Shown in pieces: positions 27,028 to 36,362 of a DNA stretch of 48,270 nt. The notes under the pieces were generated by a model that ran no database searches, was not told the DNA's origin, and worked only from the letters and a program-made list of their open reading frames with translations. Position 1 is the stretch's first letter. Each line of letters starts with the position of its first letter. A program made the position numbers and the translations under genes. The stretch is from a bacterium (GTDB lineage: Bacteria > Latescibacterota > Latescibacteria > Latescibacterales > Latescibacteraceae): contig JAJFUH010000229.1 in the NCBI GenBank assembly GCA_021372535.1, positions 1 to 48,270 of the forward strand. Reading direction: 5' to 3'.

Positions 27028-28344
27028 CTACTTCCCGAATATGGTCTGATAGAGCAGGTATCCGTTAAGAAATATGATCAATATCGCCACTATTATGGCT
27101 GCGAATGTGGTTATGGCACGATTTTTAAGGTCGCCCATCAGATCGCCTCTCCTCGTGAACATGATAAGCGGTATTACCGCAAACGGGAGTCCGAAGCTGA
27201 GCACCACCTGGCTTATCACGAGCGTCCGTGTCGGATCGAGGCCTGCCATGATCACCGCAAGCGACGGGAAAACCGTGATCAGCCGACGGAGCCAGATGGG
27301 AATATGACGTTCGAGAAATCCCTGCATGATCACCTGACCGGCCATTGTCCCCACAGTTGTCGACGACAACCCCGCAACGAGAAGGGAAATGGCAAAAATC
27401 GACTTTGCGGCGGAACCGAGCAGGGGTTCGAGGGTGATATGGGCATCCTCGATTGTGGCGACCGAACTGAGGCCGGCGTGGTGGAAAGTCGCCGCAGCCA
27501 TCATGAGCATGGCCGCATTGACAAAACCGGCCACGCCCATCGCTATGGTCACATCGGCCACCTCGAAGTTGAACAGCCGCCTGCGGTGCACCGGATTGGT
27601 AACCCTGATGCGCCCCTGTGTCAGCGAGGAATGGAGAAAGATGACATGCGGCATCACGGTTGCTCCGAGTATGCCGGTGGCGAGGAGCACGCTCTCGGCG
27701 CCATTGAAGTGTGGTGTAAACGCATGATACACAACCTTGGACCAGTCGGGCTTGTCCAGGACGGTTTCAACCACATAGCAGAGAGCGATAACACCGAGCA
27801 TCGCGGTAATAACCGCTTCGAGGGGACGGAATCCACGGTTCTGCAGCCCCAGAATTGCAAAGGTCACTGCTGCGGTCACCAGACCGGCAACCCAGAGAGG
27901 CATTCCAAACAGCAGGTAAAATCCGAGCGCCGCGCCGACAAACTCGGCAAGGTCGGTCGCTATCGCTACAAGCTCCATCAGCACCCACATTCCCCACACA
28001 ACCCAGCGCGGGAAATGGAGACGGCATAATTCGGCAAGATTATGGCCGGTGGCGATACCGACTTTTGCCGATGTCACCTGGATGAGCATTGCCATGAGGT
28101 TGCTGGCGACGACTACCCAGAGGAGTGTATACCCGAATTTTGCCCCGCCCTCTATATTGGTTGCAAAATTCCCCGGATCGACATACGCGATGCTCGCAAT
28201 GAACGCCGGTCCTAAAAAAGGCAGGAGACGGGCAAATCCCCGTTTTGTGCTCTCCCCGGAGAGAACCCGGGTTGCTGAATCAACGGTCTTTGTATCCCCG
28301 GTTCTGACAGTTTCCCGTGGGGATTTTTTATGGAGTTCATCCAT
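27028..28344 (-). CDS. mntH: NRAMP-family divalent metal transporter
   Basis: A membrane protein with about 11 hydrophobic segments. It has the TM1 metal-binding motif DPGN (D68-N71 counted from the upstream TTG) and the TM6 motif MPH (ATVMPHVIFLH), both diagnostic of proton-coupled Mn2+/Fe2+ NRAMP transporters. The reading frame is open from a TTG at 28380; I choose the ATG at 28344 (MDELHKK), which keeps a soluble N-terminal tail before TM1. The RBS is not decisive. It is co-transcribed with the downstream tandem UspA gene. Likely manganese uptake, in the inner membrane. Confidence 0.85.
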   Translation of the reverse strand: MDELHKKSPRETVRTGDTKTVDSATRVLSGESTKRGFARLLPFLGPAFIASIAYVDPGNFATNIEGGAKFGYTLLWVVVASNLMAMLIQVTSAKVGIATGHNLAELCRLHFPRWVVWGMWVLMELVAIATDLAEFVGAALGFYLLFGMPLWVAGLVTAAVTFAILGLQNRGFRPLEAVITAMLGVIALCYVVETVLDKPDWSKVVYHAFTPHFNGAESVLLATGILGATVMPHVIFLHSSLTQGRIRVTNPVHRRRLFNFEVADVTIAMGVAGFVNAAMLMMAAATFHHAGLSSVATIEDAHITLEPLLGSAAKSIFAISLLVAGLSSTTVGTMAGQVIMQGFLERHIPIWLRRLITVFPSLAVIMAGLDPTRTLVISQVVLSFGLPFAVIPLIMFTRRGDLMGDLKNRAITTFAAIIVAILIIFLNGYLLYQTIFGK

Positions 28345-28752
28345 CGAGTCTATCTGCCTCTCGATTTCTGTAAACGGCAATGAATATAATTGGTAATTAT
28401 AATGTTACAAATAACAGGATTGACTCCGGCTGAGCGTATTACCCCGAAAAATCGGTTTTTATAATATAACCCATCATGTGAAAGGGAAGCACATTTTTTT
28501 CTCCCGTCCATCGGCACCAATGGCCTGTACAATCCCAATCCCTGCTCATTCATAAAAAGCTTCGCCAATACACTCGGACGGTCTCTCTTTTTCATCAGGG
28601 TGTTTATGCTATTCATTTCCTCTCCCTGAAATCATTATATATCCGTATGCACTTTTCTGTTGCTTACCGGGAATATAACACCCATTATATGGTAACCTTA
28701 CGGAAAATCCATTCAAAACAGAGCATGGACATTTCATTACAGGGATTCATCG
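28345..28752. other. Divergent intergenic region between mntH and the sugar importer
   Basis: About 400 bases between divergent operons, expected to hold both promoters. An AT-rich segment around 28455-28475 includes CCGAAAAATCGG followed by TTTTT, a weak terminator-like hairpin on the + strand. A minus-strand reading frame of 88 codons (28350-28616) has a good RBS but no recognisable family. Confidence 0.4.
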
Positions 28753-29757
28753 ATGAGAAAAAAGAACTGCATCTGCCTTTTAACTGTAATCGCAGTGATG
28801 CTCGTCTGGACGATTATTCTTTCAGGATGCGGATCCCGCGGCGCAAAACCGGTCAAGATAGGTTTTCTCGTGTCCAACCCCGAGCAGACGTGGTTCCAGA
28901 ATGAATGGCGCTACGCCCAGAAGTGCGCGGACAGGTATGGATTCGAGCTGATCAGGATCGGGGCTACCGACGGCGAAAAGACACTTGCCGCAATCGACAA
29001 CCTGGCTGCCCAGGGTGCGCAGGGATTCGTCATATGCACGCCGGATGTCCGTCTGGGTCCGGGGATTCTGGCACGCGCTGCTTCATACAGGATGAAGGTG
29101 ATTACCGTGGATGACCAGTTTGTCGGTTCAGACGGTTCATTCATGGATGTCCCGTATATGGGTATCTCCTCGGTATCGATCGGATGGTCGGTCGGAAAAG
29201 CTCTCCATGAGGAGTATCTGAAGCGCGGATGGACAATCGATGACACCGCTGCGCTCGCTGTCACATTCGAAGAGCTCAATACCTGCAAGGAACGTACCGA
29301 CGGGGCCACGGAGGCTTTGATCGAAGCGGGTTTCCCCGCTGAAAAGATTTTCAGGGCACCCCAGAAACACAGCGATGTGCCGAGCGCATTCGATGCGGCG
29401 AATGTCACGGTGACACAGCATCCCTATATCAGGCACTGGCTTGTCTATTCGGTCAACGACGAGGGTGTGCTCGGTGCTGTCCGGGCGCTGGAAAATCGGG
29501 GCTTCGGAGCCGATTCGGTCGTGGGTATCGGCATTGGCGGAGATGTGTCGAAATCGGAGTTCGAAAAGAGCGAGCCGACCGGTTTTTTCGCCACGTGCCT
29601 TCTCAATCCATACCGCCACGGCTATGAAACCACCGAATATCTCTACAAATGGATCAAGGACGGCATCGAACCCCCGAAAGACATACGGACAACAGGGGTG
29701 ATCGTAACCCGTGAAACCAGGGCGGGTATTATGAAGGAATTGGGCTTATCGGATTAA
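28753..29757 (+). CDS. Sugar-binding lipoprotein, AraF-like copy 1
   Basis: A lipobox ILSGC puts the lipid on C26. The rest aligns with E. coli L-arabinose-binding protein AraF through its length: GFLVxxPE.xWFQNEW, DGEKTLAAIDNLAAQGAQGF, ICTPDVRLG, VDDQF, the RT after the hinge, NDEGVLGAVRALENRGFGAD and a C-terminal ITRE-type end. AraF sugar contacts K10 and E14 are replaced here by S41 and Q45; the Asp pair (VDD), the Arg and one Asn (VND) are kept; N232 is Gly (IGIGG). It is therefore AraF-fold but probably binds a different sugar. First gene of the importer cluster. Confidence 0.85.
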   Translation: MRKKNCICLLTVIAVMLVWTIILSGCGSRGAKPVKIGFLVSNPEQTWFQNEWRYAQKCADRYGFELIRIGATDGEKTLAAIDNLAAQGAQGFVICTPDVRLGPGILARAASYRMKVITVDDQFVGSDGSFMDVPYMGISSVSIGWSVGKALHEEYLKRGWTIDDTAALAVTFEELNTCKERTDGATEALIEAGFPAEKIFRAPQKHSDVPSAFDAANVTVTQHPYIRHWLVYSVNDEGVLGAVRALENRGFGADSVVGIGIGGDVSKSEFEKSEPTGFFATCLLNPYRHGYETTEYLYKWIKDGIEPPKDIRTTGVIVTRETRAGIMKELGLSD

Positions 29758-29784
29758 GTCGGGGATGGATCGGGGATGGTATTC

Positions 29785-30789
29785 ATGAACATTACTTTTT
29801 TCAGAAAACATACGGCATCGATCATCACATTGTTCGCCGTATTACTCATCTGCGGCAGCTGCGGGGACAGAGGCGAGAAAAGGATAAAAATCGGGTTCCT
29901 CGTCAAGCGTCCTGAGGAAATATGGTTCCAGAACGAGTGGAAAGGCGCCCAGGTATGCGCGGATAAACTCGGTTTCGAGCTCGTTAAAATCGGGGTGACC
30001 GACGGCGAAAAAACGCTCGCTGCCATCGACAACCTCGCAGCACAGGGAGCGCGGGGATTCGTCATCTGCACACCGGATGTCCGTCTGGGACCGGCTATCA
30101 TGACAAAGGCGCGCGCGTATGGCATGAAAGTCGTCGCGGTGGATGACCGTCTCGTCGATGCGGAGGGCAGGCCCATGGATGTCCCGTACCTGGGTATGGA
30201 TGCCGCGGAGATCGGGAGGATTGTCGGAAAAGCCCTCCATGAGGAATTGGTAAAACGCGGCTGGAATCCCGATGAGACCGCCGCCCTCGCGGTCTCGTTC
30301 AACGAACTCGAAACATGCCTCGACCGGACAGGCGGAGCAATGGAAGCGCTGGTTGGAGCCGGGTTCCCTGCGGAAAAAATCTTCAGCGCCCCGGTCAAAA
30401 CTACCGATATACCCGGCGGATTCGATGCATCGGATGCCGTATTCACTCAGCACCCTACTGTAAAACGGTGGCTCCTGTTCGGCTGCAATGACGAGGGTGT
30501 GCTCGGCGGGGTACGCGCCCTCGAAAACCGTGGTTTCGGGGCGGAATCGGTGATAGGAATCGGAATCGGCGGAAGCTCGACAAAATCCGAGTTTGAAAAG
30601 GAAGTGCAGACAGGTTTTTTCGCGACGGTATTCGTGAATGCCGCCATGCATGGATTCAGGACAACGGAAATGGTGTACCGGTGGGCCGGGGATGGTGTCG
30701 AGCCGCCGAAAGAAACGGCGACAGTCGGGAAGATCCTCACAAAAGACACCTACGGAGAGGCATTGCAGGAACTCACCCTCTCACAGTGA
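29785..30789 (+). CDS. Sugar-binding lipoprotein, AraF-like copy 2
   Basis: A tandem paralogue of the preceding gene, with the same length and a lipobox (ICGSC, C26). An ATG at 29776 is in frame, but MNITFF at 29785 gives a normal signal. Here the AraF sugar contacts are conserved: K41 and E45 (LVKRPEE), VDD, R before T in DRTGG, and CND; only the N232 equivalent is Gly. This copy is closer to true arabinose-type specificity than copy 1. Both feed the single AraG/AraH-type transporter downstream. The interval is only 27 bases. Confidence 0.85.
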   Translation: MNITFFRKHTASIITLFAVLLICGSCGDRGEKRIKIGFLVKRPEEIWFQNEWKGAQVCADKLGFELVKIGVTDGEKTLAAIDNLAAQGARGFVICTPDVRLGPAIMTKARAYGMKVVAVDDRLVDAEGRPMDVPYLGMDAAEIGRIVGKALHEELVKRGWNPDETAALAVSFNELETCLDRTGGAMEALVGAGFPAEKIFSAPVKTTDIPGGFDASDAVFTQHPTVKRWLLFGCNDEGVLGGVRALENRGFGAESVIGIGIGGSSTKSEFEKEVQTGFFATVFVNAAMHGFRTTEMVYRWAGDGVEPPKETATVGKILTKDTYGEALQELTLSQ

Positions 30790-30874
30790 AAATAGTACAG
30801 GCCATGACATCTCGGGTACCGGGAAACTATAAAAAGAAACTTGCGCTTAATGAAAGTACCATCGATTGACCGAA

Positions 30875-32386
30875 ATGACCCAATCAGATAATACGGCGTA
30901 TCAGCCCTACCTTGCGTTCGAGGGAATCGGCAAATCCTTCCCGGGAGTGCGGGCGCTCGATGATGTATCGTTGTGCGCCGGGGAAGGAACGGTGCATGCC
31001 CTTATCGGAGAAAACGGCGCGGGGAAATCGACCCTGCTCAAGATACTCTCGGGCGTATACGCTCCCGATTCGGGAACGCTTAGCCTCGAAGGGATTCCCC
31101 GGACGTTTCAAAACACACAGGACGCCATCAGGGCCGGGATAGCGGTAATTTACCAGGAGCTCCACCTCGTGCCGGAGATGAGCGTCGCCGAAAACCTTCT
31201 CCTGGGACATCTGCCGAATCGTTTCGGCCTGGTGCAGAAAAAAAAGGTACGGGAACTCGCGGCTGCGACACTCGAATCTCTCGGTGAGACAGTCGATCCA
31301 GCTGTCAGAATCAGCGCTCTTCCCATAGCCCAGCGTCAGATGATCGAGATCGCAAAAGCCCTCATGCGCGACGCAAAGGTGATTGCATTCGACGAGCCGA
31401 CGAGCAGCCTGACCGAACGTGAGGTCAAAAAGCTCTTCGCTGTCATCGGGAGCCTTAAACAAAGCGGCCATGTGATCCTCTATGTTTCCCACCGCCTTAA
31501 CGAGATATTCGAAATCTGCGATTCGGTAACGGTGTTCAGGGACGGTAAGGTTGTCGAAAACTGCGGGGACATCTCGAAAGTCAACCATGACTACCTTGTC
31601 AAGCGCATGGTGGGGCGATCCATCACGGATATTTACAGTTATGCTCCGCGCCCCCACGGAATTCCTGCCCTTGAAGTCGAGGGACTGACCGGACCGGGGC
31701 TGACCGGACCGGCTAACCTGACCGTGGCGCAGGGCGAGACCGTGGGGATTTTCGGGCTTGTCGGCGCGGGCAGAACCGAACTGCTCAAGCTTATCTGCGG
31801 AGCTGTGAAACCACGATCGGGCACAGTCCGGATACACGGGGAAAAAGTCGCGGTCAACAGTCCGGCATCGTCCATCAGGCATGGTCTCGTATTCACTCCT
31901 GAGGACAGAAAAAACGAGGCGGTTTTTCCGCTCGGCTCAGTATGCGAGAACATCAATATCGCCGCACGTCGCATTGTATCGCGATGGGGACTTATCAGCG
32001 AATCGTGGGAACGGACAAACGCCGAGAAATTTATCGGCATGCTCTCGATCAGGACACCGTCGGCAGACCAGCTCATGAGGAATCTCTCGGGCGGGAACCA
32101 GCAGAAGGTGATACTTGCTCGGTGGCTTTCGGAACGTGTCAGGGTCATGCTGCTCGACGAGCCGACACGGGGAATCGATGTCGGTGCGAAAAGCGAGCTC
32201 TACGGAATCATATCACGGCTCACGGCAGAGGGGATCGGGATCGTCGTCGCTTCGAGCGAGCTCCCCGAGATTCTGGGCATATCCGACCGTATCATTGTCA
32301 TGCGCCAGGGAATGATGACCGCATCGCTTTCACGCAGCGAGGCGGATGAAGAGCGTATCCTGCACTATGCCCTGCCGGTCGCATGA
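30875..32386 (+). CDS. AraG-like sugar ABC transporter ATPase (two NBDs)
   Basis: Frame is open from a TTG at 30866; the ATG at 30875 is the better start. Two nucleotide-binding domains as in AraG, RbsA and MglA. NBD1 has Walker A GENGAGKST and Walker B IAFDEPTSSLT, with signature LPIAQRQM in which the usual Gly is Ala. NBD2 has the degenerate Walker A GLVGAGRTE normal for this class, with canonical LSGGNQQK and LLDEPTRGIDVG. It energises sugar import with the permease downstream. It is followed by a 100-base gap. Confidence 0.88.
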   Translation: MTQSDNTAYQPYLAFEGIGKSFPGVRALDDVSLCAGEGTVHALIGENGAGKSTLLKILSGVYAPDSGTLSLEGIPRTFQNTQDAIRAGIAVIYQELHLVPEMSVAENLLLGHLPNRFGLVQKKKVRELAAATLESLGETVDPAVRISALPIAQRQMIEIAKALMRDAKVIAFDEPTSSLTEREVKKLFAVIGSLKQSGHVILYVSHRLNEIFEICDSVTVFRDGKVVENCGDISKVNHDYLVKRMVGRSITDIYSYAPRPHGIPALEVEGLTGPGLTGPANLTVAQGETVGIFGLVGAGRTELLKLICGAVKPRSGTVRIHGEKVAVNSPASSIRHGLVFTPEDRKNEAVFPLGSVCENINIAARRIVSRWGLISESWERTNAEKFIGMLSIRTPSADQLMRNLSGGNQQKVILARWLSERVRVMLLDEPTRGIDVGAKSELYGIISRLTAEGIGIVVASSELPEILGISDRIIVMRQGMMTASLSRSEADEERILHYALPVA

Positions 32387-32409
32387 CATAAATGAGGAGC
32401 GAGCGATAT

Positions 32410-32469
32410 ATGAACGGTTTTGTTTTTCATATTCTATTATCAGTTTCCTGCTTTCTCAATTTCAGTTAA
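32410..32469 (+). CDS. Possible 19-residue hydrophobic peptide
   Basis: In the gap between the ATPase and permease genes, an ATG preceded by AGGAG (spacing 10) opens a 19-codon frame with mostly hydrophobic residues (NGFVFHILLSV...). It could be a small membrane peptide, a relic or chance. No homologue is recognised. Confidence 0.2.
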   Translation: MNGFVFHILLSVSCFLNFS

Positions 32470-32486
32470 CGCCATGAGGTGTCACG

Positions 32487-33452
32487 GTGAGCATCAGAAA
32501 CACACATGATCTGAGAACCGGCATCAAGGGTTTGTGGGATACCGCGAGCATACTCGTAGTTTTTGTCGTTCTGTTTGTGCTCCTTTCGATATTCGTGCCG
32601 TACTTTTTCTCCTGGGTAAACATGGTCGGACTGGCGCTTTCGGTCGCCACAGTGGGCATGATAGCCTGTACCATGCTTTTCTGCCTCGCTTCGGGTGATT
32701 TCGACCTTTCCATAGAGTCGGTCGTCGCCTTCACCGGCGTCCTCGTGGCTGTGGTTATCAACGCGACCGGGAGTATTACTGCGGGTATTGTGTGCGGTCT
32801 CTGCGCGGCGGGACTTGCCGGTCTCTTCAACGGCATCATCATCGCCAAATTGAAAATCAACGCCCTTATCACAACGCTCGCCACCATGCAGATCATGCGC
32901 GGGCTCGGATTCATCGTCTCGAAAGGGACCGCGGTTGGGATTAAAGCGCCCGGATTTTTTGTCCTCGGGTCGGGAAGTTTCATCGGCATCCCCATCCCGG
33001 TATGGTTGACCATTCTGTCATTCGGCGCATTCGGTTTTCTGCTCAACAGGACCACGTACGGCCGAAACACGCTCGCAATCGGCGGAAACAGGGAAGCCGC
33101 CCGTCTCGCCGGCATCCCGGTTGACAGGATCAAAATCGTGATATTCACCACCCAGGGAATCATGGCGGGACTGGCAGGGATTGTTCTTGCATCGCGCATG
33201 ACAAGCGGCCAGCCGAACACATCGGTGGGGCTTTCACTCGATGTCATCTCTGCCTGCGTGCTCGGAGGGGTATCGCTCTCCGGCGGGGTGGGAACCATGC
33301 TCGGTACGATTGTCGGCGTCCTCATCATGGGAACGGTGCAGAATGCCATGAACCTTCTCAACATACCGACATTCTACCAGTATGTGGCGCGGGGCATCAT
33401 ACTCCTTCTCGCGGTGCTCTTCGACCAGCTGAAACACCGGAGAAATGAATAG
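32487..33452 (+). CDS. AraH-like sugar ABC permease
   Basis: 321 residues, multi-spanning, strongly like E. coli AraH: GDFDLSIESVVAFTGV, KINALITTLATMQI, GRNTLAIGGNREAARLAGIP, SRMTSGQP and VISACVLGGVSLSGG. It starts at GTG with GAGGTG upstream. It forms the inner-membrane channel with the AraG-like ATPase and serves both AraF-like lipoproteins. It is followed on the same strand by the UroD-like and MttB-family genes. Confidence 0.88.
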   Translation: MSIRNTHDLRTGIKGLWDTASILVVFVVLFVLLSIFVPYFFSWVNMVGLALSVATVGMIACTMLFCLASGDFDLSIESVVAFTGVLVAVVINATGSITAGIVCGLCAAGLAGLFNGIIIAKLKINALITTLATMQIMRGLGFIVSKGTAVGIKAPGFFVLGSGSFIGIPIPVWLTILSFGAFGFLLNRTTYGRNTLAIGGNREAARLAGIPVDRIKIVIFTTQGIMAGLAGIVLASRMTSGQPNTSVGLSLDVISACVLGGVSLSGGVGTMLGTIVGVLIMGTVQNAMNLLNIPTFYQYVARGIILLLAVLFDQLKHRRNE

Positions 33453-33568
33453 AATCTATGATAATCGGCCAGACACGAATTGTAAGGATGAACGCGAAAA
33501 ATATTAAGGCGGGAAATACCCTATAAAGTATTACATATAATCCTGTTATTCACCGGGAAACCGAGCAT

Positions 33569-34735
33569 ATGAATAATTACGAGCGTTTCATTCAAACCAT
33601 CTCATGGCAACCGGCCGACCGTATCATGACCTACGAGGTCATGGACAACACGGAGATACTGAAATATTACGGCGGTTTTGATCCTTCGCATCGGTATTCC
33701 TTCGAGGAGCTCGTCGAGGTCAATGCCCGGATGCTCAAAAACATCGGAATCGATGTCACCCGCAATATCCATGACCCCGTCAACCACTGGATGGGTGCAA
33801 AAATCGCCAACTGGATACGTTTTTTCGGCGTAAATCCCGATAACTGGGAATTGTCCCATACGGGCGATACGGCGTGGATATCGAAACGTCCCTTTTCCAA
33901 TCTCCGGGAGCTCGAAAAAAATATGCCCGTCCTTCCGAAATTAGAGGAGGTCAGGGAATGGTATGAGCCCGTTTTACAGACCATAAAGGAGATATTCGAT
34001 TCATACGATCTCGTCTATATCGGCGGTATCGAGGGGCCGATATGCGACGCCTATACGTATACCGACACAGAGCTGTTCTGCACCGCGCTTTATGATGCTC
34101 CCGAGCTCGTCTCCCATATCATGGACTGCACGGGCACATTCTCGGCGTATATCGCCCGTATTTTTGCCGAACATCCTGCCTCGCCTCTTCTGTTCATGGG
34201 CGAGGACATGGCGGGTAAAACAGGCCCGTTCTTCAGCCCTGACTTCATCCGTGAGCACGGCCTTCCCCGATGGCGGTGGATTACCGAACCGCTCAGGGAA
34301 AGGGGAATCAGGTTCCTGTTCCACACCGACGGCCGGTATGGCCCGCTCCTTCCGATCATTTTCGAGGAACTCGGCGCGGACGGTCTCAATCCCATCGAGC
34401 GGATGGGCTGCAACGATATTTTCGCCATCCGGGAATCGTACCCGGACAGGCTGCTGTTCGGGAATGTCTGCTGCTCGTCTACTCTGCCCTTCGGAACGCT
34501 CGAAGACATCGAGGATGAAACGCTCGAGCTCATCGAAAAAATCGGCCCGCAGGGCGGCATACTCATCGGATCGTCGAGCGAGGTGAACGATATCGTCCCC
34601 CGCGACCATGCGGTGAAACTGTACGAAACCGTTCTGGAGTACGGCTCGTATCCCATTGACTGCGAAAGAATACGGAAAAGAAGAGCGGAAATCAGGAGCC
34701 GCCTGAAACTGCGAAAATCCATCGGTGATTCATAG
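33569..34735 (+). CDS. UroD-like protein, corrinoid methyltransferase context
   Basis: 388 residues with the uroporphyrinogen-decarboxylase fold: NYERFIQTISWQPADR at the start, the GGIEGP and GEDMAGKTGP segments, and LFHTDGRYG (H252-D254). In MtaA/MtbA methyltransferases the equivalent segment supplies a Zn ligand as H-x-C. Here the Cys is Asp, so a classical thiol-methylating zinc site is not visible. Such UroD-like proteins often accompany MttB-family genes. True haem-pathway HemE is unlikely from context. A TATAAT lies 28 bases upstream of the start, but no -35 partner is visible. It precedes the MttB-like gene by 109 bases. Confidence 0.75.
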   Translation: MNNYERFIQTISWQPADRIMTYEVMDNTEILKYYGGFDPSHRYSFEELVEVNARMLKNIGIDVTRNIHDPVNHWMGAKIANWIRFFGVNPDNWELSHTGDTAWISKRPFSNLRELEKNMPVLPKLEEVREWYEPVLQTIKEIFDSYDLVYIGGIEGPICDAYTYTDTELFCTALYDAPELVSHIMDCTGTFSAYIARIFAEHPASPLLFMGEDMAGKTGPFFSPDFIREHGLPRWRWITEPLRERGIRFLFHTDGRYGPLLPIIFEELGADGLNPIERMGCNDIFAIRESYPDRLLFGNVCCSSTLPFGTLEDIEDETLELIEKIGPQGGILIGSSSEVNDIVPRDHAVKLYETVLEYGSYPIDCERIRKRRAEIRSRLKLRKSIGDS

Positions 34736-34844
34736 ACTTCTTTTCTGAATATCAGTGTTTTGGTGACTTGGCGATAATCATCAACAAAAACAAATAATTT
34801 CATTGATTCTGATTCGTATTGTTTCCGATAAAGGGATTGCCCCG

Positions 34845-36272
34845 ATGATGAAAATACAGGTTCTCGGACAGGAAGGTGTTGCGCGGATCGATGAAGCGGC
34901 GCGCCGGATTCTCGAACGGACGGGTGTCGAGATTCCCCACAACGAAATGCTTGGCCTTTTTGCCCGTGCGGGAGCGAAGGTCGACATCCCCTCACGGCGT
35001 GTGCGTATTCCTCCAAAGCTCGTGGACGAATGCCTCGAATCCGCAGGCAAAACATTCACCATCTACGGCCGTGACCATACCAAAAAGGCTTCGTTCGGGA
35101 CAGGCAGCCGCAACTACAATTCGATCGCCGGCGAGGCTTATTGGGTGGATGAGAATGGTAAACGGCGTTTTGCGACCCTCGGCGATGTGGTTACCGCGTC
35201 AAAGCTTACCGATGTCCTGCCCTGGATAACCATTGCTGGCGCCATGGCGGACCCGCATGAAATCGATGCTTCCTTCCGGTGCGTCGAAGTCGCGGCGGCT
35301 CTCCTCCGCACAATCGCCAAACCGGTAACCTTCTGGTTCCATGACCGGGCAAGCGCGGCGTTTGTCATCGAGCTGTTCGCTGCGCTGGCGGGGTCATCGG
35401 AAGAGCTCGCAGCTTTTCCTCCCGCCTACCCGTTTCTCGAACCGATCAGCCCGCTCCGTTTCCCCCAGAACGGCATAGACCTCCTGTTCGAAACATGCCG
35501 CGTCCCCCTGCCGGTTCCGGTCGGCCCGATGGCACAGACCGGTCTGAGCGCTCCTGCAACGCTCGCCGGTACCCTCGCCCTGGAGACAGCCGAGATACTT
35601 GCCGGTATATGTGTCACCCAGCTCATACGGCCGGGAACACCGGTCTGTTTCGGCGGTATCCCCCATGCCTTCGACATGCGCACCACGCAGTTGATATTCG
35701 CAGGTCCCGAACAGGGACTGATGGCTGTCGCCATGACCGAAATGGGCAGGCAGTACGGCCTTCCGGTGTATATCAATGTCGGGCTTACCGACAGCAAGTG
35801 CGTGGACGCCCAGGCGGGTCTTGAGATCGCCGCAACCCTGCTTATGGGTGTGCTCTCGGGCGCCGATATATTCGGGCACCTCGGTATCGCGGGTGTCGAT
35901 CAGGCATCCAGCCTCGAAATGCTCGTGTTTCAGCACGAGGTCATCGACTATATCGAGCGGATCATGCGCTCGTTTGCCATCGATGAAGAGCGGCTTGCGC
36001 TCGATCTGATAGACTCGCTCGGCCCGGGGGGAACATTTATCGCCGAAGAACACACGGTGCGGCATTTCCGTGAAGAGATATGGATGCCTTCCATTTTGGA
36101 CCGGTCATATTGGGATCACTGGGAAAAAAACGGCGGACTGACCACCGCGGAAAAAGTGAACGACCGCATGGGGGAACTTCTTGCACAGTACACGCCTCAT
36201 CCGCTCGACGATACGGTCGACCGCGAGGTGGAAAAAATACTCGAAAACGCACGCAGGAAACTCGGCAGATAG
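34845..36272 (+). CDS. MttB-family (non-pyrrolysine) methyltransferase
   Basis: A 475-residue member of the trimethylamine methyltransferase MttB family: ERTGVEIPHNEML, SRRVRIPPKLVDECLESAGK, FATLGDVVTASKLTDVLP, GPMAQTGLSAPATLAGTLALE and the C-terminal HTVRHFREEIWMPSILDR. It has no internal TAG, so it lacks pyrrolysine; such homologues demethylate quaternary amines such as glycine betaine onto a corrinoid protein. No corrinoid-binding protein or reactivase lies in the window. I choose the ATG at 34845 over the TTG at 34803: AAAGGG precedes it at suitable spacing. The substrate cannot be stated. The ABC importer in front suggests a sugar-like or sugar-linked methyl donor. Confidence 0.82.
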   Translation: MMKIQVLGQEGVARIDEAARRILERTGVEIPHNEMLGLFARAGAKVDIPSRRVRIPPKLVDECLESAGKTFTIYGRDHTKKASFGTGSRNYNSIAGEAYWVDENGKRRFATLGDVVTASKLTDVLPWITIAGAMADPHEIDASFRCVEVAAALLRTIAKPVTFWFHDRASAAFVIELFAALAGSSEELAAFPPAYPFLEPISPLRFPQNGIDLLFETCRVPLPVPVGPMAQTGLSAPATLAGTLALETAEILAGICVTQLIRPGTPVCFGGIPHAFDMRTTQLIFAGPEQGLMAVAMTEMGRQYGLPVYINVGLTDSKCVDAQAGLEIAATLLMGVLSGADIFGHLGIAGVDQASSLEMLVFQHEVIDYIERIMRSFAIDEERLALDLIDSLGPGGTFIAEEHTVRHFREEIWMPSILDRSYWDHWEKNGGLTTAEKVNDRMGELLAQYTPHPLDDTVDREVEKILENARRKLGR

Positions 36273-36362
36273 CGGTCAATCAGATAAATTCAGAAAATTA
36301 ATTGACTGTGGTTAACAGAAATTTTTATTGAATGTACCTATAATGTCTTTAGCGAAGTCAGC

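Noticed and set aside
26695-28029. Open frame of 444 codons opposite the UspA and NRAMP genes
   Set aside because: Rich in His, Arg and Gly as expected from antisense of membrane-protein codons; no domain seen.
28350-28616. 88-codon minus-strand frame with a good RBS upstream of mntH
   Set aside because: It overlaps the NRAMP reading frame, has unusual composition and matches no family I know. Kept only as a remark.
34845-36272. Pyrrolysine codon in the MttB-family gene
   Set aside because: No in-frame TAG occurs before the terminal stop, so this is a non-pyrrolysine homologue.
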